Below are positions 40,671-49,504 of a stretch of 49,837 bases of DNA, one piece after another. How positions within the stretch are numbered: position 1 is the first letter of the stretch; every line of letters begins with the position of its first letter. The notes under the pieces are model-generated. The model was not told the origin of the DNA, did not search any database, and saw nothing but the letters and a program-made list of their open reading frames with translations. Made by a program: the position numbers and the translations under genes. The stretch comes from Candidatus Woesearchaeota archaeon UBA153 (lineage in GTDB: Archaea > Nanobdellota > Nanobdellia > Woesearchaeales > UBA525): NCBI GenBank assembly GCA_002503705.1, contig DASH01000093.1:1-49837 (forward strand), in the 5' to 3' direction.

Positions 40671-43451
40671 ATGTCGTTCGGCGTGACTTCAATCAGACGT
40701 TGGCTCTCAGACTGGAAACCGGGAGCGACCCTGTACGCCGGCATCGGCGCCACCCTCCTCGCAGGCTTCTTGAACGCGCAAACCATCCAGACGGCAAACC
40801 TGCACACAATCAAGCACGGCGACAACCTCACCAAGATCGTCAAACAATACTATCCGGAACTCCGGACTGACCGGGAAGTCGCGAACAGAGTTCTCGAGAT
40901 CCAAGCGGACCCTGAGAACGCGGAAGCGTTCAACCTTGGCGATAACAGCGGACGAGACTGCATCGGTTTCACCGGAAAGACTGTGGAAGGCAACTTCGTA
41001 CGCGACCCGGTCCAACCTGTGACTGGGTGCTTCCCGGACGGCCAGTACGACAAACTCGTCCCGGGCACGGTGCTCCACTTCCCGGACGCGGTCGAGACCA
41101 CGGTGCAGACACCGGTCGTCGTTGCTGAACCCGGCGCTCCGACTTCAGTCGTCGCAACACCCAGTGCTCCAGCCGCCGTCGTCACGCCCGCACCCGTCAT
41201 TCCGCAATTCGTCGAGCCAGACGTGAACGCGCCCCCTTTCTCGAAGTCGAAACTCGTGAACCCTGAAGCGACCCTCGAAGAGACCGTCGCCGCGACACCA
41301 ATCACCTCGATGCCACCGTCGAGTTCTTCGTATATCGGCTACGCGCCGTTCGAACCAACACCCTCTTCACTCCTGCAAGAACGGCGTGAACCCGCGTTCC
41401 CGGAAAGCCCGACGGCGAACCCGCTCGACGACCGAGGGACGGAAACGTGGTTCCGGAACCGTTACGTTGTCGAGTCGACCCTCGCCGACCGGTTCAAGGG
41501 CTGCCTTCCCTACCTCGGTGCCGCCGCGCTGGCCGTCGGCCTCCTCGCGTACGGCATCGTCCGCCAACGCCGTGAACAACACGCCGCGCCCGTCGACCTT
41601 GACGTGCTCCTCGCCGATGACGTGCCTTCGGTCGAAGTGGAGGCCGCATTGAAGGCTGAAGAGCACCCCGTGACGGTCAAGCTCCTCGAAGTCGCGGAAG
41701 GCTACTTGCCGCCACGGGCCGTCCGAAATTTGTACTCGCTCTTCCACCCGCTCGGCGTCTGCGGGCTCAGACGGGAAGAGAGGCTCGACCCCGGCCTCGA
41801 CTTCTCGAACTCGACCGACGCGCCCACGAATGTGCCGTTCGAACCGGTCAAAGACCCCGGCTACGTCCCGCCCGCGCTCCAAGAACGCTTCGATGAAGGG
41901 GCTGGTTTCGGCACGACGCCACCGTCGGTCTCGGGGACGGTCACGCCCGCGCCCGTCGCGCCCTTGCAACCCTTCACCACGGAGACTGCGGAAGAGGCCA
42001 TCCCGATTCCGCCGTTCCCCCCGCTCTTGCCGGATGATGAGCGAGAACGCTTGCCAGGACGAGAACAACCAGTCTTGGAACCCTCGATTGAAGCGCCGGC
42101 GCCGAAACCGGCCGAGCCCATACCGTTCTCCGAACCCGCGCCGTCGCACGAACAGCTCATCAAGGCGCTCCAGGACAAGAGCTTGCCGGCGTACTATCGC
42201 AGAGTCTACGTTCAAGAGAACTTGCAGAACCTTCCGGAATCGGTGACGCAAGCCCTCAAGATTCAAAGAGAAGAAGGAGAAGGACCGGGAGGTTTTGGTG
42301 TGGACAGGGCGAAATATGTCACGCAAGCGCCGAATGGACGAGTCACCGCGGAACTCCCCGAACCAGTCCCTTCCGTCGTCGCGCCGACAACCGCGACCTC
42401 TCTTCCTCCCGATGCACCGCTCGACTTGACAGCTGTTGGAGCGGAAGTCAGACGGGTCCGGAACTTGAAACGCTTGAATCTCATCGCCGAAGTGACTGGC
42501 GTTCCACCGCCAACACTTTCTTCGGACGAGCCGTCCGTTTACGAGAGAGCACTCGGACTCGAACCGCCCGTCGAAGTCCCGCCCCTGCCTTCGCTGGAAG
42601 AGCCGCGAGCCACCGAGCCCGTGAACACCTCTCGGCTTAACTTCGGCGGTCCGCCAATGGACGATACGATTGATAGCGCCGTCGAGGCACGGCTCAACCC
42701 CGTCGAGTCTCCCCCCGTCGACACGAGCAAGGTCATCATGTCGGTCAGGGCGAAGAAAGATAAAGACCCCGACAAGAACGGCGGCAGCGGAACACCACCG
42801 ACTGACAACGGCCCCTTCAACCTCACACCGCCTCCAACTGGCGGTTCGGCAGCCGCGCCGTTGAGCAATCTTGTCGCGTTCACCGAGCCTTCACCGTTGA
42901 GCAGCAAGAACCTCGCGTCCATCATCGCCGAGACGTACCGGACGGACCGTGCCGCGGCTCGAAGCATCTACCAGAAGCTCGCGCCGGACGAACAGCTCGA
43001 CACCGTCAAAGAACTGTACCGAGCGCCGGTCGTGGCCATCAAGCAGCGCGGCCTCGCCGGCGCGCGCCACTCCGCGAACTACGTCTCAATCGACAACCTC
43101 GTCGACCTCACCGGCGCGGTGAACAAGTACGAACAGCTCCGCACGCTCGACGCTGCTGGAGTCCTCAGCCACGGCCGCGCCGCCGCGCAGAAAGAGTACG
43201 TGGCCGCGCGACGGGACGACGCGGAACTCCTGTACGACAACGGTATCGCCGTCAAAGACATCGCGCAGCAGCTCGGCGTGAGCGCGTCCACCGTCTATCG
43301 TGACTTGAAAGTCCGGCGTGACGTGAAGGGCGCCGCGACGAGCGAGTACAAGGCCTCCGACGCGAAACGAGTCTCCCCGGCCGCGCGAGCGTACGCTGGT
43401 CGCACGACGCCGGCCGCGACCGCACAGCCTGCGGCGCCGACGATGAACTAG
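40671..43451 (+). CDS. LysM - transmembrane - HTH protein, candidate one-component surface sensor
   Basis: 926 residues from the ATG at 40671; an ATG at 40617 lies before the predicted transcription start. A helix at about 17-36 is preceded by basic residues. A LysM domain follows (about 43-136: LHTIKHGDNLTKIVKQYY... VPGTVLHFP, with an insert holding three cysteines), then a Pro/Thr-rich stalk and a second helix at about 277-297. Its RQRREQH end predicts the rest is cytoplasmic. A long Pro-rich region leads to a C-terminal helix-turn-helix near 852-880 (GIAVKDIAQQLGVSASTVYRDLK). LysM domains bind N-acetylglucosamine polymers, so the protein could link polymer outside to DNA binding inside. 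The topology and regulatory role are inferred. Confidence 0.72.
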   Translation: MSFGVTSIRRWLSDWKPGATLYAGIGATLLAGFLNAQTIQTANLHTIKHGDNLTKIVKQYYPELRTDREVANRVLEIQADPENAEAFNLGDNSGRDCIGFTGKTVEGNFVRDPVQPVTGCFPDGQYDKLVPGTVLHFPDAVETTVQTPVVVAEPGAPTSVVATPSAPAAVVTPAPVIPQFVEPDVNAPPFSKSKLVNPEATLEETVAATPITSMPPSSSSYIGYAPFEPTPSSLLQERREPAFPESPTANPLDDRGTETWFRNRYVVESTLADRFKGCLPYLGAAALAVGLLAYGIVRQRREQHAAPVDLDVLLADDVPSVEVEAALKAEEHPVTVKLLEVAEGYLPPRAVRNLYSLFHPLGVCGLRREERLDPGLDFSNSTDAPTNVPFEPVKDPGYVPPALQERFDEGAGFGTTPPSVSGTVTPAPVAPLQPFTTETAEEAIPIPPFPPLLPDDERERLPGREQPVLEPSIEAPAPKPAEPIPFSEPAPSHEQLIKALQDKSLPAYYRRVYVQENLQNLPESVTQALKIQREEGEGPGGFGVDRAKYVTQAPNGRVTAELPEPVPSVVAPTTATSLPPDAPLDLTAVGAEVRRVRNLKRLNLIAEVTGVPPPTLSSDEPSVYERALGLEPPVEVPPLPSLEEPRATEPVNTSRLNFGGPPMDDTIDSAVEARLNPVESPPVDTSKVIMSVRAKKDKDPDKNGGSGTPPTDNGPFNLTPPPTGGSAAAPLSNLVAFTEPSPLSSKNLASIIAETYRTDRAAARSIYQKLAPDEQLDTVKELYRAPVVAIKQRGLAGARHSANYVSIDNLVDLTGAVNKYEQLRTLDAAGVLSHGRAAAQKEYVAARRDDAELLYDNGIAVKDIAQQLGVSASTVYRDLKVRRDVKGAATSEYKASDAKRVSPAARAYAGRTTPAATAQPAAPTMN

Positions 43452-43476
43452 GCATTTCCCGTACCTTTTCTCCTCG

Positions 43477-43654
43477 TGCGAGTGCCGTCCAGCTCGCTCA
43501 TTGTTGAGAATGTCGAGTGCGGTTCCCCCCGTGAGTCACGGCGACGGAACGTCGCCGGGAAGTTGGAAACGTTCCGTTCCCAACTGGACTTCCCCCACCG
43601 CAACCGCTTCTTCCCTCGCTTCCGTCGCTCGCCCTTAAGGACGGCACTCGCACT
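43477..43654 (+). ncRNA. Family B structured element, copy 3
   Basis: Closed by a perfect 15-base inverted repeat, GTGCGAGTGCCGTCC (43477-43491) and GGACGGCACTCGCAC (43640-43654). The CCGTCCAGCTCGCTC and GCTCGCCCTTAAGGACGG blocks are present. The core folds into CGGCGACG/CGTCGCCG (about 43539-43557) and AGTTGG/CCAACT arms, flanked by GTTCCCCCC and CCCCCACCGCA, which copy 2 also has. A TCGTTTTT run right after the helix could be its terminator. Confidence 0.55.
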
Positions 43655-43689
43655 CGTTTTTCCTTTCTGTCTCATGTCTCAAAAGCAAA

Positions 43690-43700
43690 CTTTTTAAATG
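43690..43700 (+). promoter_or_regulatory. TATA box of the VWA/MoxR operon
   Basis: CTTTTTAAATG, about 42-52 bases before the GTG at 43742. This would leave a leader of about 20 bases. Confidence 0.55.
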
Positions 43701-43741
43701 CCCTTCTCGGTGGGGCGAGGGTAGAGCGTGAGTGTGGGACT

Positions 43742-45571
43742 GTGTTCGGTCTAGAGACGATTTTCCTCAACCAGGCGGGACTGGTCACCGCGCTCGTCCT
43801 CCTCCCGTTCTTCATCATCTACCTCATCCGGCCGAAGCCCCGCCACGAGACCGTGCCGAGCCTCTTGTTCATCATGAAAGACATGGGGAAGAACAACATC
43901 GACAGCTTCTTCCGCACGTTCTTCAAAGACTTCCTCTTCCTCATCCAACTCCTCCTCCTGCTCCTCCTCATCACCGCGGCCGCGAAACCCTTCCTCAACG
44001 TCCCGAAATCCTACCTCGTCGAGCAGACCGTCCTCATCGTCGACGCGAGCGCTTCCATGAACGCGGACAACCGTTTCAAGCAAGCCGTCGAGATCGCGGA
44101 CGAAGCGCTCGGCAAGCAGAACACGATCATCACCGTCACGTCCGCTCCCGAAGTCCTCGTCGAACGCGTCGGCGAAGGCGAGGCGCGCCAAGCCTTGAAA
44201 CGTCTCAAGGCGGCGGACACGACGACCGCGTTGAGCGACGCGCTCCAACTCGCGACGGGGTACGCGACGACCGGCACGAGAGTCGTCGTCGTCAGCGACT
44301 TCCTCCCGAGCGCAGGAGACCTCGACTACGAGACTGCCGCGGACGTCCTGGAAGGCACGGGCGCGCTCATCGAGTACCGACCCGTCACCGGCGGCACGAG
44401 GAACGTCGGCATCATCGACTTGCAACCCGGCCCGGTGACGAGCAGCGTCTGGGTGAAGAACTACGACGCGAGACCCGCCGACGTCACCCTCCGGATCAGC
44501 GACGCGAAACAACAACTCCTCCTCGCGCCGGGCGAGACGAAAGAGGTCACGTTCAAGACGCCCGCCGGCGTCGCCGAGCTGAAGCTCGAACCGGACGACG
44601 ACCTCCTCGTGGACAACGCGGCGTGGGTGAGCGCTCCCGAAAAGACGACGATCAAGATGCTCGTCATCACGAACGAGAAAGCCAGGGTCGAGCGGAGCAA
44701 CTTCCTCCTCGCGCTCAACGTCATCTCGAAGAACTTCCCCACCACGTTCGACATCCGCTACGCGGTACCACCGCAGATTCCCGCGCTCGACCACGACGTC
44801 TATGTCATCGACCAGGCGAGCCTGCAGTTCATCCTTCCCGGGTACATCCGGGACTTGCAGAAGAAAACGGCTGAAGGCGCCGCCGTCATCGTCTTCCAAC
44901 AAGAAGGGCTCTTCGCGATCGACTGGCAAGGACTCCTCCCTGTCAGCCCGGCGAACGACACGAACGGACTGCGAACGCAACTCCTCCCCTCAAGCATGAA
45001 GACGCTCACGAACGACATCGAATTCGGGCAGGTCGGGAGTTACCTCCGCGTCGTCGCGACGCCGGACGCGAGCGTTCTCGCCGCGACCGCGACCGCCGAC
45101 CCGATCATCGTGACGCGCCGCATCGAGAAAGGCCACGTCCTCTACTACGGCCTCGACGACACCAAGGCGAGCTTCAGCAAAGACCCCAGCTACCCCGTCT
45201 TCTGGCGGCGAACGTTCGACCTGCTCACGAACCGGCCGAGCTTGGAAAACTTGAACGTGCGGACTGGCAACGTCCTCACCCTGCCGCGAGCCGTCAAGAT
45301 AAAGACGCCGGACGGGAGCAAGACGGCGAGCATCCTCCCGCTCGACAAGGCCGGACTGTACACCCTCCCGGATAGGACGATCGCGGTCAACCTCCTCTCC
45401 GACCGAGAGTCGAACATCCTCACGACGGAGAACGTGACCGCGTCGCGCGCCGCCACCGGCGAGAAGACGAGCGAGAAAGCGCCGAAAGACTTGACTGACT
45501 GGGCCTTGTGGGCCGCGATCGCAGTCCTCCTCTTCGAGATCCTCTACGTCAAGTACCGGGGTGACTTCTAG
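43742..45571 (+). CDS. BatA-like VWA membrane protein
   Basis: 609 residues from a GTG. Helices at about 10-30 and 58-78 form the N-terminal BatA unit. A von Willebrand A domain follows with the MIDAS loop DASASMN at 100-106, TTTALSDAL and VVVSDF, and then Ig-like and GATase-like regions to about 570 and a last helix near 585-602. The metal-site Ser/Ser/Thr/Asp set appears complete. In MoxR gene clusters such proteins act with the ATPase on assembly or metal insertion of partners; in archaea the partner is unknown. The next gene begins one base after its stop. Confidence 0.85.
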   Translation: MFGLETIFLNQAGLVTALVLLPFFIIYLIRPKPRHETVPSLLFIMKDMGKNNIDSFFRTFFKDFLFLIQLLLLLLLITAAAKPFLNVPKSYLVEQTVLIVDASASMNADNRFKQAVEIADEALGKQNTIITVTSAPEVLVERVGEGEARQALKRLKAADTTTALSDALQLATGYATTGTRVVVVSDFLPSAGDLDYETAADVLEGTGALIEYRPVTGGTRNVGIIDLQPGPVTSSVWVKNYDARPADVTLRISDAKQQLLLAPGETKEVTFKTPAGVAELKLEPDDDLLVDNAAWVSAPEKTTIKMLVITNEKARVERSNFLLALNVISKNFPTTFDIRYAVPPQIPALDHDVYVIDQASLQFILPGYIRDLQKKTAEGAAVIVFQQEGLFAIDWQGLLPVSPANDTNGLRTQLLPSSMKTLTNDIEFGQVGSYLRVVATPDASVLAATATADPIIVTRRIEKGHVLYYGLDDTKASFSKDPSYPVFWRRTFDLLTNRPSLENLNVRTGNVLTLPRAVKIKTPDGSKTASILPLDKAGLYTLPDRTIAVNLLSDRESNILTTENVTASRAATGEKTSEKAPKDLTDWALWAAIAVLLFEILYVKYRGDF

Positions 45572-45572
45572 A

Positions 45573-48110
45573 ATGCTCCTCCCGCTCATCGGCGACCTCG
45601 TCGGCGACGTCTTCCTCACCAGTCCGAAACTCCTCTGGGCGATTCCCGGCATCGCGGTCTTCCTCCTCGCGCTCCTCCTGTACGACTTCGTCAACCTCCC
45701 CCTCTCGCCGGACGAGCGTCGACGCCAGCGGCGGACGCGCTGTTGGATCTTCCTCTCCCGGCTGCTCATCATCACGATGCTCGTCATCGCGCTCGCGCAC
45801 CCGTACATCGAGCGGACGAAAGCGGTGAAAGGGAACCCGCGCGTCACCCTCCTCGTCGACACGAGCGCGTCCATGGCCGTGCTCGACACGAAGTTCGCGG
45901 ACGGTCTCGCCGACCTCCTCGGACGCCACGTCCCGACGACGGTGCGCCCGGCCGGGACGAACCTGACGAGCGACATCGGCAGCGCGGCGTTGCGCAACCT
46001 CGAGCCTGGCGGCTACCTCCTCCTCCTCACCGACGGGAACGTCAACGAAGGCGCCGCTCTTGAAGACGTCGCGTTCTACGCGTCGACGCTCAACGCGACG
46101 GTCAGCAGCATCGACTTGACCGCGACCGCCAGCGACGCCGGCATCCTCCTCCTCGGGCCGTCGAAAGTCGTCGCGGACAGCGACGCGACGTTCAACGTCA
46201 TCGTCACCGCGACGGCGCCGGACGCGACCGCGAACTTGAAAGTCTTGGTGGACGGCTCGGTCGTCCTCGACAAGCGAGTCTCGCCCGGCACGTATTCGTT
46301 CACGAAACAGTTCTCGACCGGAGACCACCGGATTGAGGCGGCGCTCGACGGCGGCGACGCGGTCTCGGCGAACGACCGGTTCTTCAAGGCCGTGCACGTC
46401 CTCCCCAAGCCGCGCATCCTCCTCGTCTCCGTCAAGAACAGCCCGCTTGAGCTCCTCCTCCGCGACCTGTATGACGTTGACAAGCGGCCGAACCTCCCTG
46501 CTGACTTGAGCCCGTACTACGCGGTCGTCGTGGACGACGCGCCCATCGAGAGCTTGCGCAACACGAAAGTGCTGCACGACTACCTCATCGACGAGACGGA
46601 CGGGTATTACGGCGGCGGCCTCGTCCTGTTCGGCGGCATGGACAGCTTCGACCGCGGCGCCTATTCGGGCAGCGCTCTCGAGCCGCTCCTCCCCGTCAAG
46701 GTCGGCAAGGGCGAGCGGAAGAAAGGGAACGCGAACCTCGTCTTCCTCGTCGACGTGAGCGGCTCGACGGCGAAGACCAAGTACGTCGTCCAGGACGGGC
46801 GGACCGTCCAGGTGAACGAGAGCCTCAGCACGCTCGACGTGATCAAGGCGCAGGTCGTCAACGCGGTCGGCCAGCTCAAGCTGGAGAACAAGGTGTCCGT
46901 CATCGTCTTCGGCGTCCCGCCCGACGTCTCCCTTGAGGGCGTCGAAGACCGGATTGCCGACACGGTCAAGATTATCGAGAAGCTCGACTTCCTCTACAAC
47001 AACCGGCAGGAGATCCTTACCAAGGTGCCGCGGATCGTGGGCGGCGGCCCGACCGCTGCCGACGTCGCCTTCCGAGGAGCGGTCGAGATGCTGAAGAACG
47101 CTGAAGGCGACAAGAACGTCATTCTCATGACGGACGGCCGTTACTCCGCCGGCTTGGGCGCGGAGAGCCCGATGAAGAAGCAGCTCTTGACGCTCGCGTC
47201 GAACGCGCACAAGCTGTATGGGGTCAACTTCATGACGATCGGCACGGGGACGACCAGCACCGACTTCTCAAAGAAGGTGGACGAGACGTTCCTGAAAGAG
47301 TTGGCGAAGGCGGGTGACGGGACGTACGACCGCGCCACCCAGCTCAACTCCCTCCTTGTCAAGTGGGGAGACCCGAAGGCGAAGAACTTCGGCGAGGAGT
47401 TCGTCCTCGTCCCGTTGAGCTTGACGCACTTCATCACGCGAGACCTCGAGCCGACCGCGGTCTTGAACGCGTACAGCGAAGTCGTGCCGAAAGACACCGC
47501 GGAACTCCTCATCGCGGCGGATAGCGGCCAGCCGGCGTTGACGGTCTGGCGGTACGGGAACGGCCGCGTCGCCACGTGGACGGTCTTCGCGGGGAACAAC
47601 CTCGGGCAGCTTTTGAACGGGGAGAACTCTCTCTTGCTGTCGCGCACGGTCAACTGGGCGATCGGCGACCCGCAGCGCAAACAGCCGTACTTCGTCGACA
47701 TCCCGGACACGAGGATGAACGAGCAGGGCTTCGTCACGGTGAAGAGCGACGCTCCGGTCACGAGCGACACCCTCGTCTTCGTCAAGGACGGCAGCGTCTA
47801 TACTGCGCGCTTCGACCCGTCGAGTGAAGGGTTCGCCCAGCTGCTCGGCTTGACGTACGCGATCAACCGTCCGAGCGAGCTCGACCGGACTGGGATGAAC
47901 CCTTTCCTCGCCGAGCTGGTGACCACGACCGGCGGAAAAGTATTTAAACCGTCGGAGAGCGATGCGATGATTGAGCATATCAAGGAGGTGTCGAAGCGCG
48001 TCACGGTGACGAAACAGGACGCCGCGATGCCGTTCTTGATTGCGGCGTTGGCGCTGCTGCTCCTCGAGTTCGCGTTGCGGCGCATCACGGACCGGAGGCG
48101 GAATAACTGA
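45573..48110 (+). CDS. Double-VWA membrane protein of the MoxR cluster
   Basis: 845 residues from the ATG at 45573, one base after the previous stop. Two N-terminal helices (about 15-40, 58-76) precede a VWA-like domain with DTSASMA near 95, a GATase-like/Ig region, and a second, full VWA at about 390-600. That domain has DVSGSTAKTKY near 394, GGGPTAADVAF and LMTDGRYSAGLG. Beta domains and one helix (about 820-838) with a basic end follow. Two VWA domains in one chain suggest two metal-dependent binding faces outside the membrane. It overlaps the next gene by one base, so the products are made together. Confidence 0.85.
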   Translation: MLLPLIGDLVGDVFLTSPKLLWAIPGIAVFLLALLLYDFVNLPLSPDERRRQRRTRCWIFLSRLLIITMLVIALAHPYIERTKAVKGNPRVTLLVDTSASMAVLDTKFADGLADLLGRHVPTTVRPAGTNLTSDIGSAALRNLEPGGYLLLLTDGNVNEGAALEDVAFYASTLNATVSSIDLTATASDAGILLLGPSKVVADSDATFNVIVTATAPDATANLKVLVDGSVVLDKRVSPGTYSFTKQFSTGDHRIEAALDGGDAVSANDRFFKAVHVLPKPRILLVSVKNSPLELLLRDLYDVDKRPNLPADLSPYYAVVVDDAPIESLRNTKVLHDYLIDETDGYYGGGLVLFGGMDSFDRGAYSGSALEPLLPVKVGKGERKKGNANLVFLVDVSGSTAKTKYVVQDGRTVQVNESLSTLDVIKAQVVNAVGQLKLENKVSVIVFGVPPDVSLEGVEDRIADTVKIIEKLDFLYNNRQEILTKVPRIVGGGPTAADVAFRGAVEMLKNAEGDKNVILMTDGRYSAGLGAESPMKKQLLTLASNAHKLYGVNFMTIGTGTTSTDFSKKVDETFLKELAKAGDGTYDRATQLNSLLVKWGDPKAKNFGEEFVLVPLSLTHFITRDLEPTAVLNAYSEVVPKDTAELLIAADSGQPALTVWRYGNGRVATWTVFAGNNLGQLLNGENSLLLSRTVNWAIGDPQRKQPYFVDIPDTRMNEQGFVTVKSDAPVTSDTLVFVKDGSVYTARFDPSSEGFAQLLGLTYAINRPSELDRTGMNPFLAELVTTTGGKVFKPSESDAMIEHIKEVSKRVTVTKQDAAMPFLIAALALLLLEFALRRITDRRRNN

Positions 48111-48589
48111 TGAGCGGCTTTCTTGGACGGAACATCAATTTCGCGCTCTTCCTCTTGGTGCTCGTCGTCGTCTTGATTGGCGCGGGGACGACGGTGTTGT
48201 ACTATAAGGGGTTGAGCGAGCGGACTTCGCAGTACGAGACGACGAGTCTTAACTTGACGCAATGCTTGACGTCGCTTGCCAACTACCGGAACGTCCTTTT
48301 GACGCGCGAGAGCGAGCTGAACGAGACGAGCCAGGACATTCGGAAATACGACCTCCTGTACAGTCAGAAGCAGAGCGAGCTCACCGACGCGCAGAAAGAC
48401 TTGGATGAGACGAAGCGACAATTGACGAGCACGATCCTCCAGAAGGAGCAGTACAAGTCGCAGATGGAGCAGAAGGCGACGGAGGTCGCGCAGAAGACCG
48501 CGCAGATTGTGAAGTTGGAGGCGCAGGTCGACGCGCTCAAGACGAAAGTCGCGGATTTGGAAGACGACCTCAGCGCGTGTAGTGGTTAG
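48110..48589 (+). CDS. Membrane-anchored coiled-coil protein
   Basis: 159 residues starting in TGATG, one base inside the previous stop. One helix at about 10-32, then a heptad-rich coiled coil covering most of the rest (SQDIRKYDLLYSQKQSELTD, ...EQKATEVAQKTAQIVKLEAQ). A single cysteine is near residue 52 and another near the end. It likely works as a spacer or dimerising unit next to the VWA proteins in this operon. No named family. Confidence 0.75.
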   Translation: MSGFLGRNINFALFLLVLVVVLIGAGTTVLYYKGLSERTSQYETTSLNLTQCLTSLANYRNVLLTRESELNETSQDIRKYDLLYSQKQSELTDAQKDLDETKRQLTSTILQKEQYKSQMEQKATEVAQKTAQIVKLEAQVDALKTKVADLEDDLSACSG

Positions 48590-48645
48590 GAGTGGTGAGG
48601 ATTTGTTAGGAGTGGTGAGGATTTGTTAGGAGTGGGTGGGATTCC
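48586..48645 (+). repeat. 3 x 20-base tandem repeat after the coiled-coil gene
   Basis: The unit TTAGGAGTGGTGAGGATTTG occurs twice exactly and a third time with changes (TTAGGAGTGGGTGGGATTCC). The first copy contains the stop codon of the coiled-coil gene. It carries several GGAG and GGTGA words that could serve as ribosome sites for the next gene. Confidence 0.9.
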
Positions 48646-48666
48646 CCGAAATCCTGGTTGGTTGAG

Positions 48667-49455
48667 ATGGCAGGCATTAGTTCCTTGTTCGACGAGATCC
48701 GCTTCGAGATGCTGAAAGTCATCATCCTGAACGCGTTCCTAGACGCGACGATCGTCTTTCTCGTCCTCTTCCTCGTCTTGAGCGTCTTCAGCATGCACCT
48801 CATCATCCCTGTGCTCGTCTCCCTTCTTTTCTTCATCATCGACGTCTGGTGGTACGGCCGTCGCCTCTCGTTGCGCTATATCGAAGACCGGAACCCGAGC
48901 GTGCGTGAGATGCTTCGCACGGCCGCGGACAACATGAGCTCGACGACGCTCATGGCGCAGGCCCTGTTCAACGACCTCGCCGCGCGGATGCGGCAGATCA
49001 GCAGCGGCACGTTCCTCGATTTCCGCAAGCTCGCGACGAAGGTCGGCGTCATCTTCGTCCTCAGCCTCGTCATCGTCTCCTTGGCCTTCTTCAACGTGAA
49101 CATCCAGAAGTACCAGGACCCCTTGCAAGGCTTCGGGGACCGGCTCGCGAGTCGGTTTAGCGGGTTGTTCGGCGACGAGAGCCTGGCCGGTCCGGGCTTG
49201 AAAGAGGGCGATGAGGGCTTGTACGGCGAGCCGTCCATCGCCAAGCTCGGCGGAGAGCAGTTGGACGTGACGTTGCAGCAGAACCTGAACCAGATCGATT
49301 TCAACAAGGTCGGCGCGGCGGACCCTTCCGGCGACGTTCCCGAGAGTTATCCGGGAGAGGTCGACGCTCGCGCGAGCGAGGCGTACACGGGCGGCCTCGA
49401 CGACATCAACGATCGCAAGACTGCCGCGGAGTACTCGCAGCAGGTCAAGCAGTAA
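48667..49455 (+). CDS. Membrane protein of the MoxR/VWA operon (DUF7502-like)
   Basis: 262 residues from the ATG at 48667; a TTG at 48658 is possible. Two close helices at about 22-60 are followed by a cytoplasmic stretch (RRLSLRYIEDRNPSVREMLRTAADN) and a third helix at 120-139. The C-terminal ~120 residues are extracellular and acidic. The domain order and gene context recall archaeal membrane proteins that accompany MoxR and VWA genes (DUF7502 in halophiles); that family name is a suggestion. It may tether the ATPase, encoded 49 bases later, to the membrane. Confidence 0.65.
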   Translation: MAGISSLFDEIRFEMLKVIILNAFLDATIVFLVLFLVLSVFSMHLIIPVLVSLLFFIIDVWWYGRRLSLRYIEDRNPSVREMLRTAADNMSSTTLMAQALFNDLAARMRQISSGTFLDFRKLATKVGVIFVLSLVIVSLAFFNVNIQKYQDPLQGFGDRLASRFSGLFGDESLAGPGLKEGDEGLYGEPSIAKLGGEQLDVTLQQNLNQIDFNKVGAADPSGDVPESYPGEVDARASEAYTGGLDDINDRKTAAEYSQQVKQ

Positions 49456-49504
49456 CTTTTTTTGTGAAAAAAATGGTGAACGAACGTTCATTGAGGTGGT
49501 TTCC

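Noticed and set aside
24817..43654. RNase P RNA, SRP RNA or H/ACA RNA as the identity of family B
   Set aside because: The conserved cores of RNase P and SRP RNAs are not present, no ACA box is at the 3' end, and three copies within 19 kb do not fit single-copy RNAs.
45549..47210. 553-codon minus-strand frame opposite the double-VWA gene
   Set aside because: Arg/Asp/Val-rich shadow; the VWA motifs are on the plus strand.
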